A DNA stretch of 64,000 nucleotides, taken from positions 4,748,803 through 4,812,802 of the forward strand of contig NZ_FOJF01000001.1 of the NCBI RefSeq assembly GCF_900110995.1, given 5' to 3'. The position numbers were made by a program, and so were the translations under genes. Below the pieces are notes generated by a model. That model saw only the letters and a program-made list of their open reading frames with translations, made no database searches and was not told the origin of the DNA. This document shows positions 7,741 through 18,823 of this stretch, piece after piece (the first letter of the stretch is position 1; each line of letters begins with the position of its first letter). The DNA comes from Chitinophaga sp. YR573. GTDB taxonomy: Bacteria > Bacteroidota > Bacteroidia > Chitinophagales > Chitinophagaceae.

Positions 7741-10700
7741 ATGGTAAAACTTTACCTGCGAACACTCTTTTGCCGTTACATTAACCTGTTAACGTTATTA
7801 ATTATTGGTCAGGCTGTTGCCGTGCATGCGGCGGACAGTGATTACGTTAAGACCCGTTTACCGGCCACCAATGTCATGACCACCAGTACGATGGAAAGCC
7901 GCAGCTTTCCGGATATAGATAAACAGCTGGTGCAGGAAACGCTGATAGCACCCGAAAGCGGTTTGTTCTCCGATGCCAACCTGCAAAGTATATACGACAC
8001 CGACAGTAATGCTCACGTATACCGCGACATAGCTAAGGCAGAATTCGAGAAAATAGACAAGAATAACCGCTATGTCTCCTCCCTCTCGCCAGACGACCTG
8101 AATGAGCTGCCTATAGGGCTTTTTAGGAACGTTGGTAATACCACCGTGACGATTGGGGTGAGCAATGCTATGTTCTATTCCACCTATGCGGAACTTACGG
8201 TTTATGCCAAAGTGCAGATACCGCAGGAGCCACATGAGATCTTTTTTGGTATAAAAGGCCTTAAACTGTCGTACAAAGGTGGCATACTGGGTGATGCCAA
8301 ACTGGTGCTGCTGGGTGATGTACCTATAAAGCTGGGCGGTGGTACGGCAGCCCTGATACTGAAAGGCGGCATGGATATGAATACCGGCCAGGGCCTTGAT
8401 CTTACCTATGTAACAATAGATTGTAACGGCTTTAAGGAACTGGGGGTTAGCGGGGACCTGATGTTCCCGCGTAGCATGCTGGTGCCTTTAAAAGCAGATG
8501 GAGAACGGAATGCAGACACTACTGCACAGGTAAAGGCCTCATTCAATACTGTAGTGCGCGACTGGAATGATATACTCGTGAGCGTAGAACTGCCTGCATT
8601 TGAAATAACTCCCCTCAAGGGCGTAGGGTTCCGTATAGGCAAAGCTGTATATGACGGTAGCGACCTGCGTAACTCTCCGGACGTTGTATACCCCGCAAAA
8701 TACCAGGAGCGATACATGCCTGCCGATGACCCTAATTTATGGCGGGGAGTATATGTGTCGGACCTGGAAGTAACGTTGCCCAAACAATTTATGTGGAGTA
8801 ACCAGCCCGGCAAACGTGTTTCGTTTGGCGGCAAGAACATGATTATCGATAACAATGGTATCTCCGGTAACTTCTTTGCCAATAACATATTGCCGGATGG
8901 CAGCGCTGCCGGCTGGAGGTTCTCTGTGGACCATCTGGACATAGACCTGGTGGCCAACCACCTCACGGGCGCGGCGTTCAACGGTATGCTGGGCCTGCCA
9001 ATGGCCAAAGCCCCGCTGGCTTATTCTGCTGTTATTACTGCTGATAATGAATATATACTGAAGCTGACCACCATTGATACGCTGGATTTTATGGTGTGGC
9101 GGGCAAAAGCTCAGTTAAACCCTAACTCCTGGGTACAGTTAAAATTATCTGACGGACATTTTGAGCCGGAAGCTATGTTGAATGGCTACCTGATTCTGGC
9201 ATCGTCCCTGAAGGTAGATGACAACGGCAAACCTGTTGCCAAATTTAAAGGCATAGTGTTCCAGGAATTGCATTTGCAGGCCAAAGCACCCTATCTCACC
9301 GCCAAGTATTTTGGGTACAAGGATGAGAATACAATTTCCAATTTTCCGGTGGCCATTAAGGAAATCTCCCTGGAAACCAAGGACAGTACTACAGCCAACC
9401 TCAATATTGAGGTACGCTTTAACCTGATGGAAGGGAAATTTGGGGGTGATACCCGGTTGGCCCTGGTGGGAAAGTTTGACAACAGTAAAGGGCTGCAGAC
9501 CTGGAAATTTGAGAAAATAAAGTTGGATTCTATTTCGCTGCATGCTGATTTGAGCAGTGCACTGAAGATATCCGGTTTACTGAGAGTATATGACGACGAC
9601 GCCGTGTATGGCGATGCGATCAGCGGGGAGGTAAATGCGGATTTTATGCAGGGGAAAATAAAGGTAAAGACCCGCGCCATGTTTGGTTCCAAGGGTTTCC
9701 GTTACTGGTATGTAGATGGCAAGGCTGAATTTAAGCCCGGCATCGCAGTAGCCCCGCCCCTGGAAATATCAGGCTTTGGTGGCGGCGCCTATTACCGGAT
9801 GAAAAAAGAAGGTATTGATACCATTGCTTCACCCACAGGTGTAAAGTATGTGCCGGATTCCACTGCAGGATTGGGCATTAAAGCCGCCGTGCTGTTTGAT
9901 ATGGTGAAGGACCAGGTAGTACATGGGGAAGTATCATTTGAAGTGGCGTTTAACCGTAGTGGTGGTATCAACTTCATGGGGCTGTATGGTTATGCTAAAA
10001 TACTTGCCACATTACCGATGGGCAACATCACAAGTAAAGTGACTAAACAGTTTGCCAAACTGCAGGAACAGGAGCAGAATGCTATTGCCCAACTAGGGTC
10101 CGCTGGCAAAAAGCTGGAGGAATTAAAAGTATCTAATCCTTCAGGGGCCGCCGCCGCTATGGCGGGCGACGCCAATCTGTCCGCCGAAGTTGGCATCACT
10201 GCCTATGTAGGCATACAATATGATTTCACTACTTCTACACTGCACGGCAACTTTGATATGTTCATGAACGTAGCCAATGGTATGATGACGGGTAACTCCA
10301 GCGACAACCGCGCAGGCTGGGCCGTGATCCATATTTCGCCCAGCGAGTGGTACCTGCATATGGGGACACCCACCAATCGTTTAGGTACTAAGTTGTCCAT
10401 AGGTGGTCTCGTCATTAAATCAGGTAATTACCTGATGGTAGGAGACAAGATACCCGCCTCTCCGCCGCCACCGCAGGAAGTAGCGGATATCCTGGGCGTA
10501 GACATGGAGGAACTGGATTATATGCGCGATGCCAATGCGCTGGGCGAAGGCCGGGGTTTTGCATTTGGCGCCAGCCTTAGCGTAGAAACGGGCGATATCA
10601 ATTTCCTGATACTGTACGCCAACTTTAAAGCGGGCGTAGGCTTTGATATCATGCTGAAAGATTATGGGGATGCGCATTGCGTGGGCAGCACCGATAAGAT

Positions 10701-12417
10701 AGGCATAGACGGCTGGTATGCTAACGGTCAGGCCTATGTGTACCTGCAGGGTGAGTTAGGTGTGAAAGTAAACCTGAAATTCATCAAGGCCAGGGTACCA
10801 CTGATATCCGGGGCAGCAGCCATGCTAATGCAGGCTAAACTACCCAACCCCACCTGGTTAAGAGGATACATGGCTGTTAAATTCAGCGTGCTGAACGGCC
10901 TGGTAAAAGGTAATATGCGGATGAAGGTGGTCATTGGCCATGAGTGCGAGATCGTTACGGGCAACAACAGTCCGGTAGATGTGAAGATCATATCCGACAT
11001 CAAGCCATCTGCCAACTCCACCGGGGTAGACGTATTCACCGCACCACAGGCCGCCTTTAATATGCGTATAGGTCAGCCTTTTGAGGTAGAGGATGACAAT
11101 GGCACAAAGAACTACCGCGCCAGACTAACATCCTTTACAGTTACAGATGCCGGTCAGCCAATAGCCGGCCGCCTGGAATGGAACAGCAATAATGACGGTG
11201 TTTCCTTCTTCTCCAAAGAGATACTGCCTTCTCAAAAACCGCTGACCGCCATTGTGAAAGTGGCCTTTGAAGAGCAGCTGGACAACGGTAACTGGCAAAC
11301 GGCCTATGTAGATGGTAAACCGGGTGAGGAAGTCGATACAGTGAACTTTACTACCGGTACCGCGCCGGATTATATACCACTGCAGAATATCGCATATGCG
11401 TACCCGGTAGTGAACCAGCAGTACTTCTATAAGGATGAATCTGATAAAGGCGTTATTAACCTGAGTATGGGACAGGCCTACCTGTTTGACGCCAGATGGC
11501 AATATGCGATCAATTTTAAAGATGCCGCCGGTCAGATCACTAAAGTGGATATGACATATGACTCCGTTTCACAAACGCTTCATTTTACCCCGTCGGCCCT
11601 GAAGGCGAATTCTGCTTACCAGTTTGACGTAATAGCCATCCCGCCCGGCGCACAAAGCACGGATGCGGTGGCAGCTTACCAGCAGCAGCAGGATGCGGGT
11701 GAGGACGGCAGCTATTCTGTGGCTAATAACCAGGCACAGACAGTTTCCAGAGGCGACGTGGCCAAATCATTGCTGCATTATGGTTTCCATACCAGTCAAT
11801 TCAGCACGTTTGCGGAGAAGATGCAATCGCTGCATTTGAAAGATGGCGTAGGCGAAACAGTATCCACGGATGTAATACGCCTGCTGGCAGATGTAGGCGA
11901 ATATGAAGGTTTTGAAGTAGCGGAAATGACCGGTACCAATTACACCGGGTACAAACCGATGGTAAATGTGGAAGCGGTGATGGATGATGCATATTATACA
12001 AGTGACATCAACCCGCTGTTATATGCCAACTATCCTATTGATAACAACATCCTGATTAATAACCGTAATACGGATGAATTAGGAGTAAGTCCCAGTAAGG
12101 CCCTGATATTGACGCCCACTTACCTGGCGGAGGCATCTACCGGTAAAGTGACCAGCTGGATAAAAACAAGATTGCCGTATATCTATAACCTTCCACAGGT
12201 GTACAGACTGGACTTCACTGAGTTGCAATACAAAGTAGTAAACAGGTACCTGGGCAAACCGGATGCCTTCAAATATGACTACCTGATAAACGGGCATTTC
12301 CCTTTTATACGGTATGGCGCCTACAAAGTACAATACCAATATGTGCTGCCTGACGGTACGAAAACCAGCAGTGCTGTATTTAATTATCACAATCCATTTA
12401 AAACCACCGGCTTCTAA
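7741..12417 (+). CDS. Giant exported beta-rich protein, first gene of the TANFOR/toxin operon
   Basis: 1558 aa from the chosen ATG, which is directly followed by a signal peptide (basic start, then INLLTLLIIGQAVAVHA). The in-frame ATG at 7687 would bury this signal behind 18 residues. Most of the protein is Gly/Asp/Asn-rich, with beta-type alternation and no membrane segments. A short helical, coiled-coil-like stretch lies near 765-800 (LQEQEQNAIAQLGSAGKKLEEL). A Pro run (SPPPPQE) lies near 905, and an Ig-like region near 1100-1220. I recognise no enzyme motif. The gene overlaps the next by one base (TAATG), showing translational coupling. It probably forms a long surface or periplasmic scaffold (inference). 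It is not an Rhs protein: no YD repeats are seen. Confidence 0.85.
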   Translation: MVKLYLRTLFCRYINLLTLLIIGQAVAVHAADSDYVKTRLPATNVMTTSTMESRSFPDIDKQLVQETLIAPESGLFSDANLQSIYDTDSNAHVYRDIAKAEFEKIDKNNRYVSSLSPDDLNELPIGLFRNVGNTTVTIGVSNAMFYSTYAELTVYAKVQIPQEPHEIFFGIKGLKLSYKGGILGDAKLVLLGDVPIKLGGGTAALILKGGMDMNTGQGLDLTYVTIDCNGFKELGVSGDLMFPRSMLVPLKADGERNADTTAQVKASFNTVVRDWNDILVSVELPAFEITPLKGVGFRIGKAVYDGSDLRNSPDVVYPAKYQERYMPADDPNLWRGVYVSDLEVTLPKQFMWSNQPGKRVSFGGKNMIIDNNGISGNFFANNILPDGSAAGWRFSVDHLDIDLVANHLTGAAFNGMLGLPMAKAPLAYSAVITADNEYILKLTTIDTLDFMVWRAKAQLNPNSWVQLKLSDGHFEPEAMLNGYLILASSLKVDDNGKPVAKFKGIVFQELHLQAKAPYLTAKYFGYKDENTISNFPVAIKEISLETKDSTTANLNIEVRFNLMEGKFGGDTRLALVGKFDNSKGLQTWKFEKIKLDSISLHADLSSALKISGLLRVYDDDAVYGDAISGEVNADFMQGKIKVKTRAMFGSKGFRYWYVDGKAEFKPGIAVAPPLEISGFGGGAYYRMKKEGIDTIASPTGVKYVPDSTAGLGIKAAVLFDMVKDQVVHGEVSFEVAFNRSGGINFMGLYGYAKILATLPMGNITSKVTKQFAKLQEQEQNAIAQLGSAGKKLEELKVSNPSGAAAAMAGDANLSAEVGITAYVGIQYDFTTSTLHGNFDMFMNVANGMMTGNSSDNRAGWAVIHISPSEWYLHMGTPTNRLGTKLSIGGLVIKSGNYLMVGDKIPASPPPPQEVADILGVDMEELDYMRDANALGEGRGFAFGASLSVETGDINFLILYANFKAGVGFDIMLKDYGDAHCVGSTDKIGIDGWYANGQAYVYLQGELGVKVNLKFIKARVPLISGAAAMLMQAKLPNPTWLRGYMAVKFSVLNGLVKGNMRMKVVIGHECEIVTGNNSPVDVKIISDIKPSANSTGVDVFTAPQAAFNMRIGQPFEVEDDNGTKNYRARLTSFTVTDAGQPIAGRLEWNSNNDGVSFFSKEILPSQKPLTAIVKVAFEEQLDNGNWQTAYVDGKPGEEVDTVNFTTGTAPDYIPLQNIAYAYPVVNQQYFYKDESDKGVINLSMGQAYLFDARWQYAINFKDAAGQITKVDMTYDSVSQTLHFTPSALKANSAYQFDVIAIPPGAQSTDAVAAYQQQQDAGEDGSYSVANNQAQTVSRGDVAKSLLHYGFHTSQFSTFAEKMQSLHLKDGVGETVSTDVIRLLADVGEYEGFEVAEMTGTNYTGYKPMVNVEAVMDDAYYTSDINPLLYANYPIDNNILINNRNTDELGVSPSKALILTPTYLAEASTGKVTSWIKTRLPYIYNLPQVYRLDFTELQYKVVNRYLGKPDAFKYDYLINGHFPFIRYGAYKVQYQYVLPDGTKTSSAVFNYHNPFKTTGF

Positions 12418-14471
12418 TGCGCAGGCTATCTTTTATATTGCTTATACTTACCGCTGTTATGCCGCTGCGCGCCCAGCGTAAAGACAGTTCCAGGATAGCG
12501 GTTACTGCCAGCGCCCGGCAATACAGCATATTGCTGCGCTGGGGCATGACCACCTCCCGTGCCTGGAAACAGGGCAACCAATATGGCTTTGAGCTTACCC
12601 GCTATACCGTTACCCGGGATGGGAAGCTATTGCCATCGCCGGAGGTTAAAGTATTGAATTCCCAACCGCTACGGCCCAAACCATTAAACGAGTGGGAAAA
12701 TATCGTGCAGCATGACCAGTATGCCGCCATCATTGCGCAGGCATTGTATGGTAAGGACTTTGAAGTTAGTGGTGGTGGTGATAAAGGCATTGCAAGCATC
12801 ATGGCACAGTCGGCCGAGCAGGAACAGCGTTTCTCACTCTCCCTATATGCTGCAGACAATAGTTTTGAAGCCGCTGTGATGGCGGGTTGGGGTTGGGAAG
12901 ACAAGGAAGCCCGCCCCAATGAGAAATACCTGTACCGGGTAAGGTCTCTCAACGATTCTGCCGGCGTGTTCATTGGCATACAGGACTATGCGCCGCTGCC
13001 GGTACCAGGAGATGTAGGTGCTGTGTTTGGTGATAAACAGGTAGCGCTTAGCTGGGATTACAGTCTTTTAAAACATTACTATACCTCCTGGATAGTGGAA
13101 CGTTCCAAAGACGGAGGGAAGACCTTTGCACCGGCCCGCTCTCTGCCAGTGACCAACCTCAATGAAAAAGAGGGCAAGCCTTCTCCCCGTATGTATTTTA
13201 TAGACTCGCTGGAAGACAACAACACGGTGTACCAATTCAGGGTAAGGGGTATTTCCGCTTTTGGCGAAAAGGGACCTCCTTCTGCAGTAACCACCGGCAA
13301 GGGCAGACATGTATTGATATACGTACCCAACATCCGCAGCAACGAGATCTCCGCACAGGGAAAAATGACGCTTACCTGGGAGTTTGAAACGGCGGGTAAC
13401 ACAATTATCAAAGGTTTTGCGTTGAACCAGGCCGCGCGTGAAAATGGGCCTTACAAGACGGTGCTGACCAATATTGCCCCGGATCAGCGTAGCCTGCAAT
13501 ATGATCAGCTGTTGCCCTCCAACTATTTTACCATTACGGCAGTGGCGAAAGAGGGCGAATCTACGACCTCGTTCCCGGTGCTGGTGCAACCGGTAGATTC
13601 TACTCCGCCCGCACCGCCTGTAGGGCTTGCAGCTACTATTGACAGCAATGGTGTGGTAACGCTTAGCTGGAAAGCCAATACGGAAAAGGATATGTTTGGG
13701 TACAAAGTATTCCGCGCCGGCAGACTGAATGAAGAACTGTCGCCCTTAGTGGATTCCATCTATATGAATACCGTTTATAAAGACACGGTTCCCGTAAAAT
13801 CCCTTAACAGAAAAATATACTATGCAGTAGCCGCATTGGATAAACGGTATAACCAATCCGGCTATTCCGCTATCCTGGAACTGAAGAAACCGGATGTGGT
13901 GCCACCTACCGCTCCGCTGTTCAGCGCCTATAAGGTAGAAGATGGCCTGGTAAAACTATCCTGGGTGAACAGTGGAGATGAAGACATAGACGCGCACCTC
14001 CTGTACCGGAAAGCCCGTGCGGATACCAGTCGTAAGTGGGTATTACTGCAAACGTTCCGGGATGGCACCCAATATTACGTGGACCGGTTTGCCGAAGGCG
14101 GGCAGACCTACACTTACATACTGATGGCAAAGGACAGCAGCGGTCTTGAATCGCCGCCTACCCAACCCATTACCGTAACAGTACCGGCAGACCCGGGTGG
14201 TATCAGCATAAAGGCGGTGAATGTCTATGTGAACCGGGAACAGCGCTACATTGAACTATCCTGGAAAGACAATAACGATGGTATAAACGAATACCAGTTA
14301 TATAAAGGCGCAGGCAGCCAGTCGCTTAGCCTCTGGAAGGTGGTTCCGGCAAATGTGAAAATGGTCGTAGACGAATCACTGAAGATCAATACTGTTTATG
14401 AGTATGGCGTACGGGCTGTGAACAAAAACGGTTTAAGCGGCCCGCTTAAGAAAGTTCAAACAAGTTATTAA
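12417..14471 (+). CDS. Exported fibronectin type III repeat protein
   Basis: 684 aa with signal peptide (RLSFILLILTAVMPLRAQ). From about residue 195 there are about five Fn3-like units of 90-100 residues. Each has a strand reading V-x-L-S-W (VALSWDYS, MTLTWEFE, VTLSWKAN, VKLSWVNS, IELSWKDN) and a later Y-x-Y-x-V/I-x-A pattern. The N-terminal 190 residues are unassigned. There is no sorting tail or membrane anchor. Fn3 arrays in Bacteroidota exported proteins usually serve adhesion or spacing. It is coupled to the preceding gene by the overlapping TAATG and lies 21 nt before the next. Confidence 0.85.
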   Translation: MRRLSFILLILTAVMPLRAQRKDSSRIAVTASARQYSILLRWGMTTSRAWKQGNQYGFELTRYTVTRDGKLLPSPEVKVLNSQPLRPKPLNEWENIVQHDQYAAIIAQALYGKDFEVSGGGDKGIASIMAQSAEQEQRFSLSLYAADNSFEAAVMAGWGWEDKEARPNEKYLYRVRSLNDSAGVFIGIQDYAPLPVPGDVGAVFGDKQVALSWDYSLLKHYYTSWIVERSKDGGKTFAPARSLPVTNLNEKEGKPSPRMYFIDSLEDNNTVYQFRVRGISAFGEKGPPSAVTTGKGRHVLIYVPNIRSNEISAQGKMTLTWEFETAGNTIIKGFALNQAARENGPYKTVLTNIAPDQRSLQYDQLLPSNYFTITAVAKEGESTTSFPVLVQPVDSTPPAPPVGLAATIDSNGVVTLSWKANTEKDMFGYKVFRAGRLNEELSPLVDSIYMNTVYKDTVPVKSLNRKIYYAVAALDKRYNQSGYSAILELKKPDVVPPTAPLFSAYKVEDGLVKLSWVNSGDEDIDAHLLYRKARADTSRKWVLLQTFRDGTQYYVDRFAEGGQTYTYILMAKDSSGLESPPTQPITVTVPADPGGISIKAVNVYVNREQRYIELSWKDNNDGINEYQLYKGAGSQSLSLWKVVPANVKMVVDESLKINTVYEYGVRAVNKNGLSGPLKKVQTSY

Positions 14472-14492
14472 TACCCTGCATACCTCTTACTT

Positions 14493-17400
14493 ATGCGACC
14501 TATGATAAAAAGAACCCTATTGTTGTTATGTCTTCCACTGCTGGCGTTTACCGGTAGGATAAGCGCACAGCAACAAGCCAGATACCAATTGACAGTTGAC
14601 AACGCCATCATGGGCTTCGGCAGTACGGCGGTCTGCAATAGTCTCTATGAATTATCTGTAGTCTATGCCAACGGCTCAGCAAATATGCTGTCATCAGGAT
14701 ACCTGAATGATCTCCCTGTTGGCGTGGTGAGAACTATACCCACCAAGACAATTGTCTTTTCCGCAGATAATCCGGTAACAGGTTTTGCAACCTGGGGCAA
14801 ACGATTCTCTGCATGTAATAAAACAGAGGCATCAACCTATGATGGTTACGATTTTCCCAACATCGATCGTACTTGTTATGATGTTTATATTGGCGGTTTA
14901 TTTCCAGGCTTTCACCAGGAATCAAGTATACATGCGACCATTAAGCCGCTTTCCAATGTATACAATTTAGAGATTGTGACAAATGAACCATATCCCGGCA
15001 ATTCGGCTATGGATTATGATGTATCGGCGTACTATACAGACGGCACATCTGAGCAGCTATTCGCCTTTATATGGACTGCTGCGAACACTACCACGTTTAC
15101 CCCTGTCTCCAGGACGTTCAATGCGGTGCACAGCAGTGCCAAAAAAATATCGTACATACACGTTGCCAGCTATGCGATAGTAAAAGGTACGGCGTTATTT
15201 AAAGCGATAGACATTCCTTTTGACGACCAAATTCCCGGCGTAGATTATGATAAAACAATTTCAGATGTATTCTCACAGATAGGCGGTAGCATTAGAGTGA
15301 CCTATAATAAGGTCATGACTGACATCGTATATGGTCCGGTAGCCGGCTCCAATATACTACCTACTGATCAGGAGATCACGCTCACCGGCCCCTCCGGGAT
15401 ACCAACCTCGCAATACATCTGGCAATACCAGGTTGATAATGGCGCCTGGCAGTACCTGACTTCCAATACCAACCCTTTACGCATATCCGGCAAAAGTCTT
15501 TTTGGAGCCAGCTGGGAGCAAAACCTCAACAAATTAGTACGGGTTAAAATGATACCAGCCTGTGCCCCGGACCGGGAATCCGCCACGGTTACACTGGACT
15601 ACCGGCTGTCGGCACCGATTATTACGAGCGTGACACCAAAAAACATTTCCTGTACCGGCGCTAATGATGGTGGTTTCTCTGTCACTTTTGACCGCCCCTT
15701 ATATCCCGGTGAAACGTTGAACATGGAAGTGAAGGACCTGCGGGTAGGTACCGGCGGTACCCTGCACAACGACATAAGTACCAGTATAGCAGCAGATGGC
15801 ACCTATACCTGGCCCACCAATACTTTATCCGCCAGTGACTACCAGATAACAGTCACCGGAGGCTATAACGGCCGCCCTACCTCAATTGAGGGAGTGAGCC
15901 CATCTACCTTTACGCTGACGGAACCCACGCAGGTCACGTTTTCCACTCCCACACCTGCCAATGTAAAATGTTACGCTGGTAGTGATGGCAGCATCAGCCT
16001 CAGCGCCAGCGGAGGATGGGGAGGATATGTGGCCTGGTATAAAGAGGCCGCAGATAACAGTTATCGGACGCAGCCGTTCAATGCGAATACTAATACCATC
16101 AACGGTCTGAGCATGGGCGACTACCTGGTACAGGTAAAAGACCAGAACGGATGTCCCGGTAAAGCGCCTTCCGGCAACACGGAGGTTAACGTCAACATTA
16201 AACAACCGGATGTTCCCCTGGCCGTGGATGCAACTTCCATCACTAACCCTAAAGCATACGGCTATACGGATGGTAGCATTACGGTACACCTGAAGGGTGG
16301 CACTCCAAATGCAGATGGTTCCTATAATATTGAATGGCGGAAAGCAGATGGCACTTTATTAACGCCTGTAAACACTGCAGACGGCAACGGTATATATACC
16401 ACCACTATCAGCAACCAGGCAGACGGCGATTACACGCTGACTGTCACAGACGCTAATTATAACGCTGCAGCCACTGACAGCAGGAATGGCTGTACGCTCA
16501 ATAATACCTTTGTACTTACCCAACCGCCGCTATTGGTAGCCAATATACAGATCAAGGACAGTGTTAGCTGTACCGGCAAGACTGATGGCAGGCTTACTGC
16601 ACAGGTAAGTGGCGGTATACCATTTAAAACCCCGCCTTATTATACCTACGAATGGTACCAGGTGTTGAACGGCACGACCGTACCTATCGGACAAACGGAG
16701 ATGACGGCAGTTGACCTGCCCGCCGGTCTGTACCAGGTAAAAGCTAAGGATGCCAATGGCATCACTATACTATCTGATACTACAGATCTCGTAGATCCGG
16801 CTCCGTTACAGGTACAATTCAACACCACGCCCGCCACTTGTTATGATGGCAGCAATGGTACGCTGGAAGCCCTGGTAAGCGGCGGTACAACGCCATACCG
16901 GTACAACTGGAGCAATGGCAGTCAGGCCGCCCATAATACCGGTTTACATGCCGGCACGTATACTGTGGATATAACGGATTACCATGGCTGCCCCTTATCA
17001 GGTGATTCCGCAGTAGCACAACCCGCCGCTCCGTTGCAGGTGGTACAGCCGGTATTGACCCGGCCCCTTGCCAATGGTTATTCGGATGGTAGTATTAAAA
17101 TACTGCTGCAGGGTGGTACCCCTACATACAACGTTAGCTGGCAAAAGGTGGATGGCACGCCATTGGGCAGTGGTACCGGCCAGGTAGTGGCCGGTGGTTA
17201 TGAAAACCTGTTGTCCGGTATACCTGCAGGCGATTATACCGTTACCATCACAGACGCTAACTATACCGGTCCTGATCCTAACATGCAGGGTTGTACGGTG
17301 ATTGCCAGCTTCTCATTAAACGAACCGCCCCCGCTGGAGGTAACCATCGCAGAACAGCATTATGTATCCTGCAAGGGAGATGCAGATGGGGTGCTGACAG

Positions 17401-18812
17401 CTACGGCCAGTGGTGGCGTACGCATAGACGGCCCGCTGCCATATCGCTTTGCCTGGTATAAGGGTAATAACGCCATTGGGCAAACGACACCAACGGCCAG
17501 CGGGTTAACAACCGGTACCTATAAAGTGATCATTACAGACTCGAACAATATTGAAAAAGCAGCTGTACCCTTCGTACTCGTTGAGCCGAACGTGTTGCAG
17601 GTACAACTGACCACCACACCGGTAACCTGTGCCAGTGGACAGGATGGCGCGGTAACTGCCACAGTTACCGGCGGTACTGCTCCCTTCAATTATGAATGGA
17701 CCAATGGCGAAATCACCAGCAGTATCAGCAACTTAACAGAAGGTGCTTACCTGGTGTTTGTAAAAGACGTACGCGGCTGCGAAACGCAAAACAAGGCTGA
17801 TGTATTTATACCCAATGGCATGGTGATAAATGCAGACATCACAGCGCCGATGTGCGCGGGTTATTGCGATGGCGCCATTAATACACTAATCAGCGGGGGC
17901 ATTCCTCCCTACCAGTATGCGTGGAGCAACGGCGCCACCGGCAACAGGATAGATCAGCTATGTGCAGGCAAATACACCCTTACCATCCAGGATGCCAACA
18001 ACTGTAAACGCGTACAATCCTTTAACCTGCCTGATGCATCGCCGCTGCAGGTGCAGCTGGGGGCCGACAAAACCCTTTGTAACGCTCAAAGCTATACGGT
18101 AAATGCTGCTATAACAGATCCTGTTGCTACTTATACCTGGGGTGGCCAGCCCACCTTCCAGGCGGCTACACCACAGGTTACACTCAGCAAGACCGGGAAA
18201 TACTGGGTAAGCGTTATGGACGGCAAAGGTTGTATTGGCCATGATACGATTAACATACAACAACAGGAAACGGATATAGCGGCAGAATTTGTGGTATCCA
18301 CACAGGTATTCCGTAATGAAGAGGTGTCGCTGGTCAATATCAGTCATCCTCTGCCGGAGCGTACGCTGTGGGAAATACCGTCCAACATAACGGTGTTGCA
18401 GAACACCACGCTATTGGCCTCACTGCGTTTTGCGGACACTGGCGTGTATCGCATCCGCTTACATTCCTATACCGGTGAGTGTGAACAGGTGTTCACCAAA
18501 GACATCGCCGTACTGGAACCACAGTCCCTGCCGGCCCCGGGCGGCGCACAGCAGCCATTCATTACCGCATTTGAAGTATTGCCCAATCCTAATACCGGAC
18601 AATTCACTGTGCGTGTGACTTTGGATAAAGCATCGGAGATACGCCTGCGCCTGTTCAATATCATCAGCAACCAGCTGGTGAATGACCGTAAGGAAAGCTC
18701 AAGCGCGCAATTCAACATAGGCTACCAGCTGAATATAACGGCAGGCACCTATGTGTTGCTGCTGGAAACGCCGCTGGGCAATGCAATAAGGAAGATCATC
18801 ATAACTCAATAA
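14493..18812 (+). CDS. SprB-repeat surface protein with type IX sorting domain
   Basis: 1439 aa. Signal peptide (KRTLLLLCLPLLAFTGRISAQ). The first about 370 residues are unassigned and look more AT-rich than the rest. From about 380 to 1180 there are SprB-like repeats, each with C-x-G-x-x-D/N-G near the start and a later G-x-Y-x-V-x-V-x-D-x-x-G-C (for example CYDGSNGTLEALVSGG, CASGQDGAVTATVTGG). Residues 1357-1439 form a type A Por-secretion tail: the FEVLPNPNTGQFTV start, then an IRLRLFN strand, a G-T-Y-V-L-L strand and KIIITQ. It is therefore predicted to cross the outer membrane by the type IX system and be surface-attached. It lies 11 nt before the TANFOR gene. Confidence 0.9.
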   Translation: MRPMIKRTLLLLCLPLLAFTGRISAQQQARYQLTVDNAIMGFGSTAVCNSLYELSVVYANGSANMLSSGYLNDLPVGVVRTIPTKTIVFSADNPVTGFATWGKRFSACNKTEASTYDGYDFPNIDRTCYDVYIGGLFPGFHQESSIHATIKPLSNVYNLEIVTNEPYPGNSAMDYDVSAYYTDGTSEQLFAFIWTAANTTTFTPVSRTFNAVHSSAKKISYIHVASYAIVKGTALFKAIDIPFDDQIPGVDYDKTISDVFSQIGGSIRVTYNKVMTDIVYGPVAGSNILPTDQEITLTGPSGIPTSQYIWQYQVDNGAWQYLTSNTNPLRISGKSLFGASWEQNLNKLVRVKMIPACAPDRESATVTLDYRLSAPIITSVTPKNISCTGANDGGFSVTFDRPLYPGETLNMEVKDLRVGTGGTLHNDISTSIAADGTYTWPTNTLSASDYQITVTGGYNGRPTSIEGVSPSTFTLTEPTQVTFSTPTPANVKCYAGSDGSISLSASGGWGGYVAWYKEAADNSYRTQPFNANTNTINGLSMGDYLVQVKDQNGCPGKAPSGNTEVNVNIKQPDVPLAVDATSITNPKAYGYTDGSITVHLKGGTPNADGSYNIEWRKADGTLLTPVNTADGNGIYTTTISNQADGDYTLTVTDANYNAAATDSRNGCTLNNTFVLTQPPLLVANIQIKDSVSCTGKTDGRLTAQVSGGIPFKTPPYYTYEWYQVLNGTTVPIGQTEMTAVDLPAGLYQVKAKDANGITILSDTTDLVDPAPLQVQFNTTPATCYDGSNGTLEALVSGGTTPYRYNWSNGSQAAHNTGLHAGTYTVDITDYHGCPLSGDSAVAQPAAPLQVVQPVLTRPLANGYSDGSIKILLQGGTPTYNVSWQKVDGTPLGSGTGQVVAGGYENLLSGIPAGDYTVTITDANYTGPDPNMQGCTVIASFSLNEPPPLEVTIAEQHYVSCKGDADGVLTATASGGVRIDGPLPYRFAWYKGNNAIGQTTPTASGLTTGTYKVIITDSNNIEKAAVPFVLVEPNVLQVQLTTTPVTCASGQDGAVTATVTGGTAPFNYEWTNGEITSSISNLTEGAYLVFVKDVRGCETQNKADVFIPNGMVINADITAPMCAGYCDGAINTLISGGIPPYQYAWSNGATGNRIDQLCAGKYTLTIQDANNCKRVQSFNLPDASPLQVQLGADKTLCNAQSYTVNAAITDPVATYTWGGQPTFQAATPQVTLSKTGKYWVSVMDGKGCIGHDTINIQQQETDIAAEFVVSTQVFRNEEVSLVNISHPLPERTLWEIPSNITVLQNTTLLASLRFADTGVYRIRLHSYTGECEQVFTKDIAVLEPQSLPAPGGAQQPFITAFEVLPNPNTGQFTVRVTLDKASEIRLRLFNIISNQLVNDRKESSSAQFNIGYQLNITAGTYVLLLETPLGNAIRKIIITQ

Positions 18813-18823
18813 AGAAGATACCG

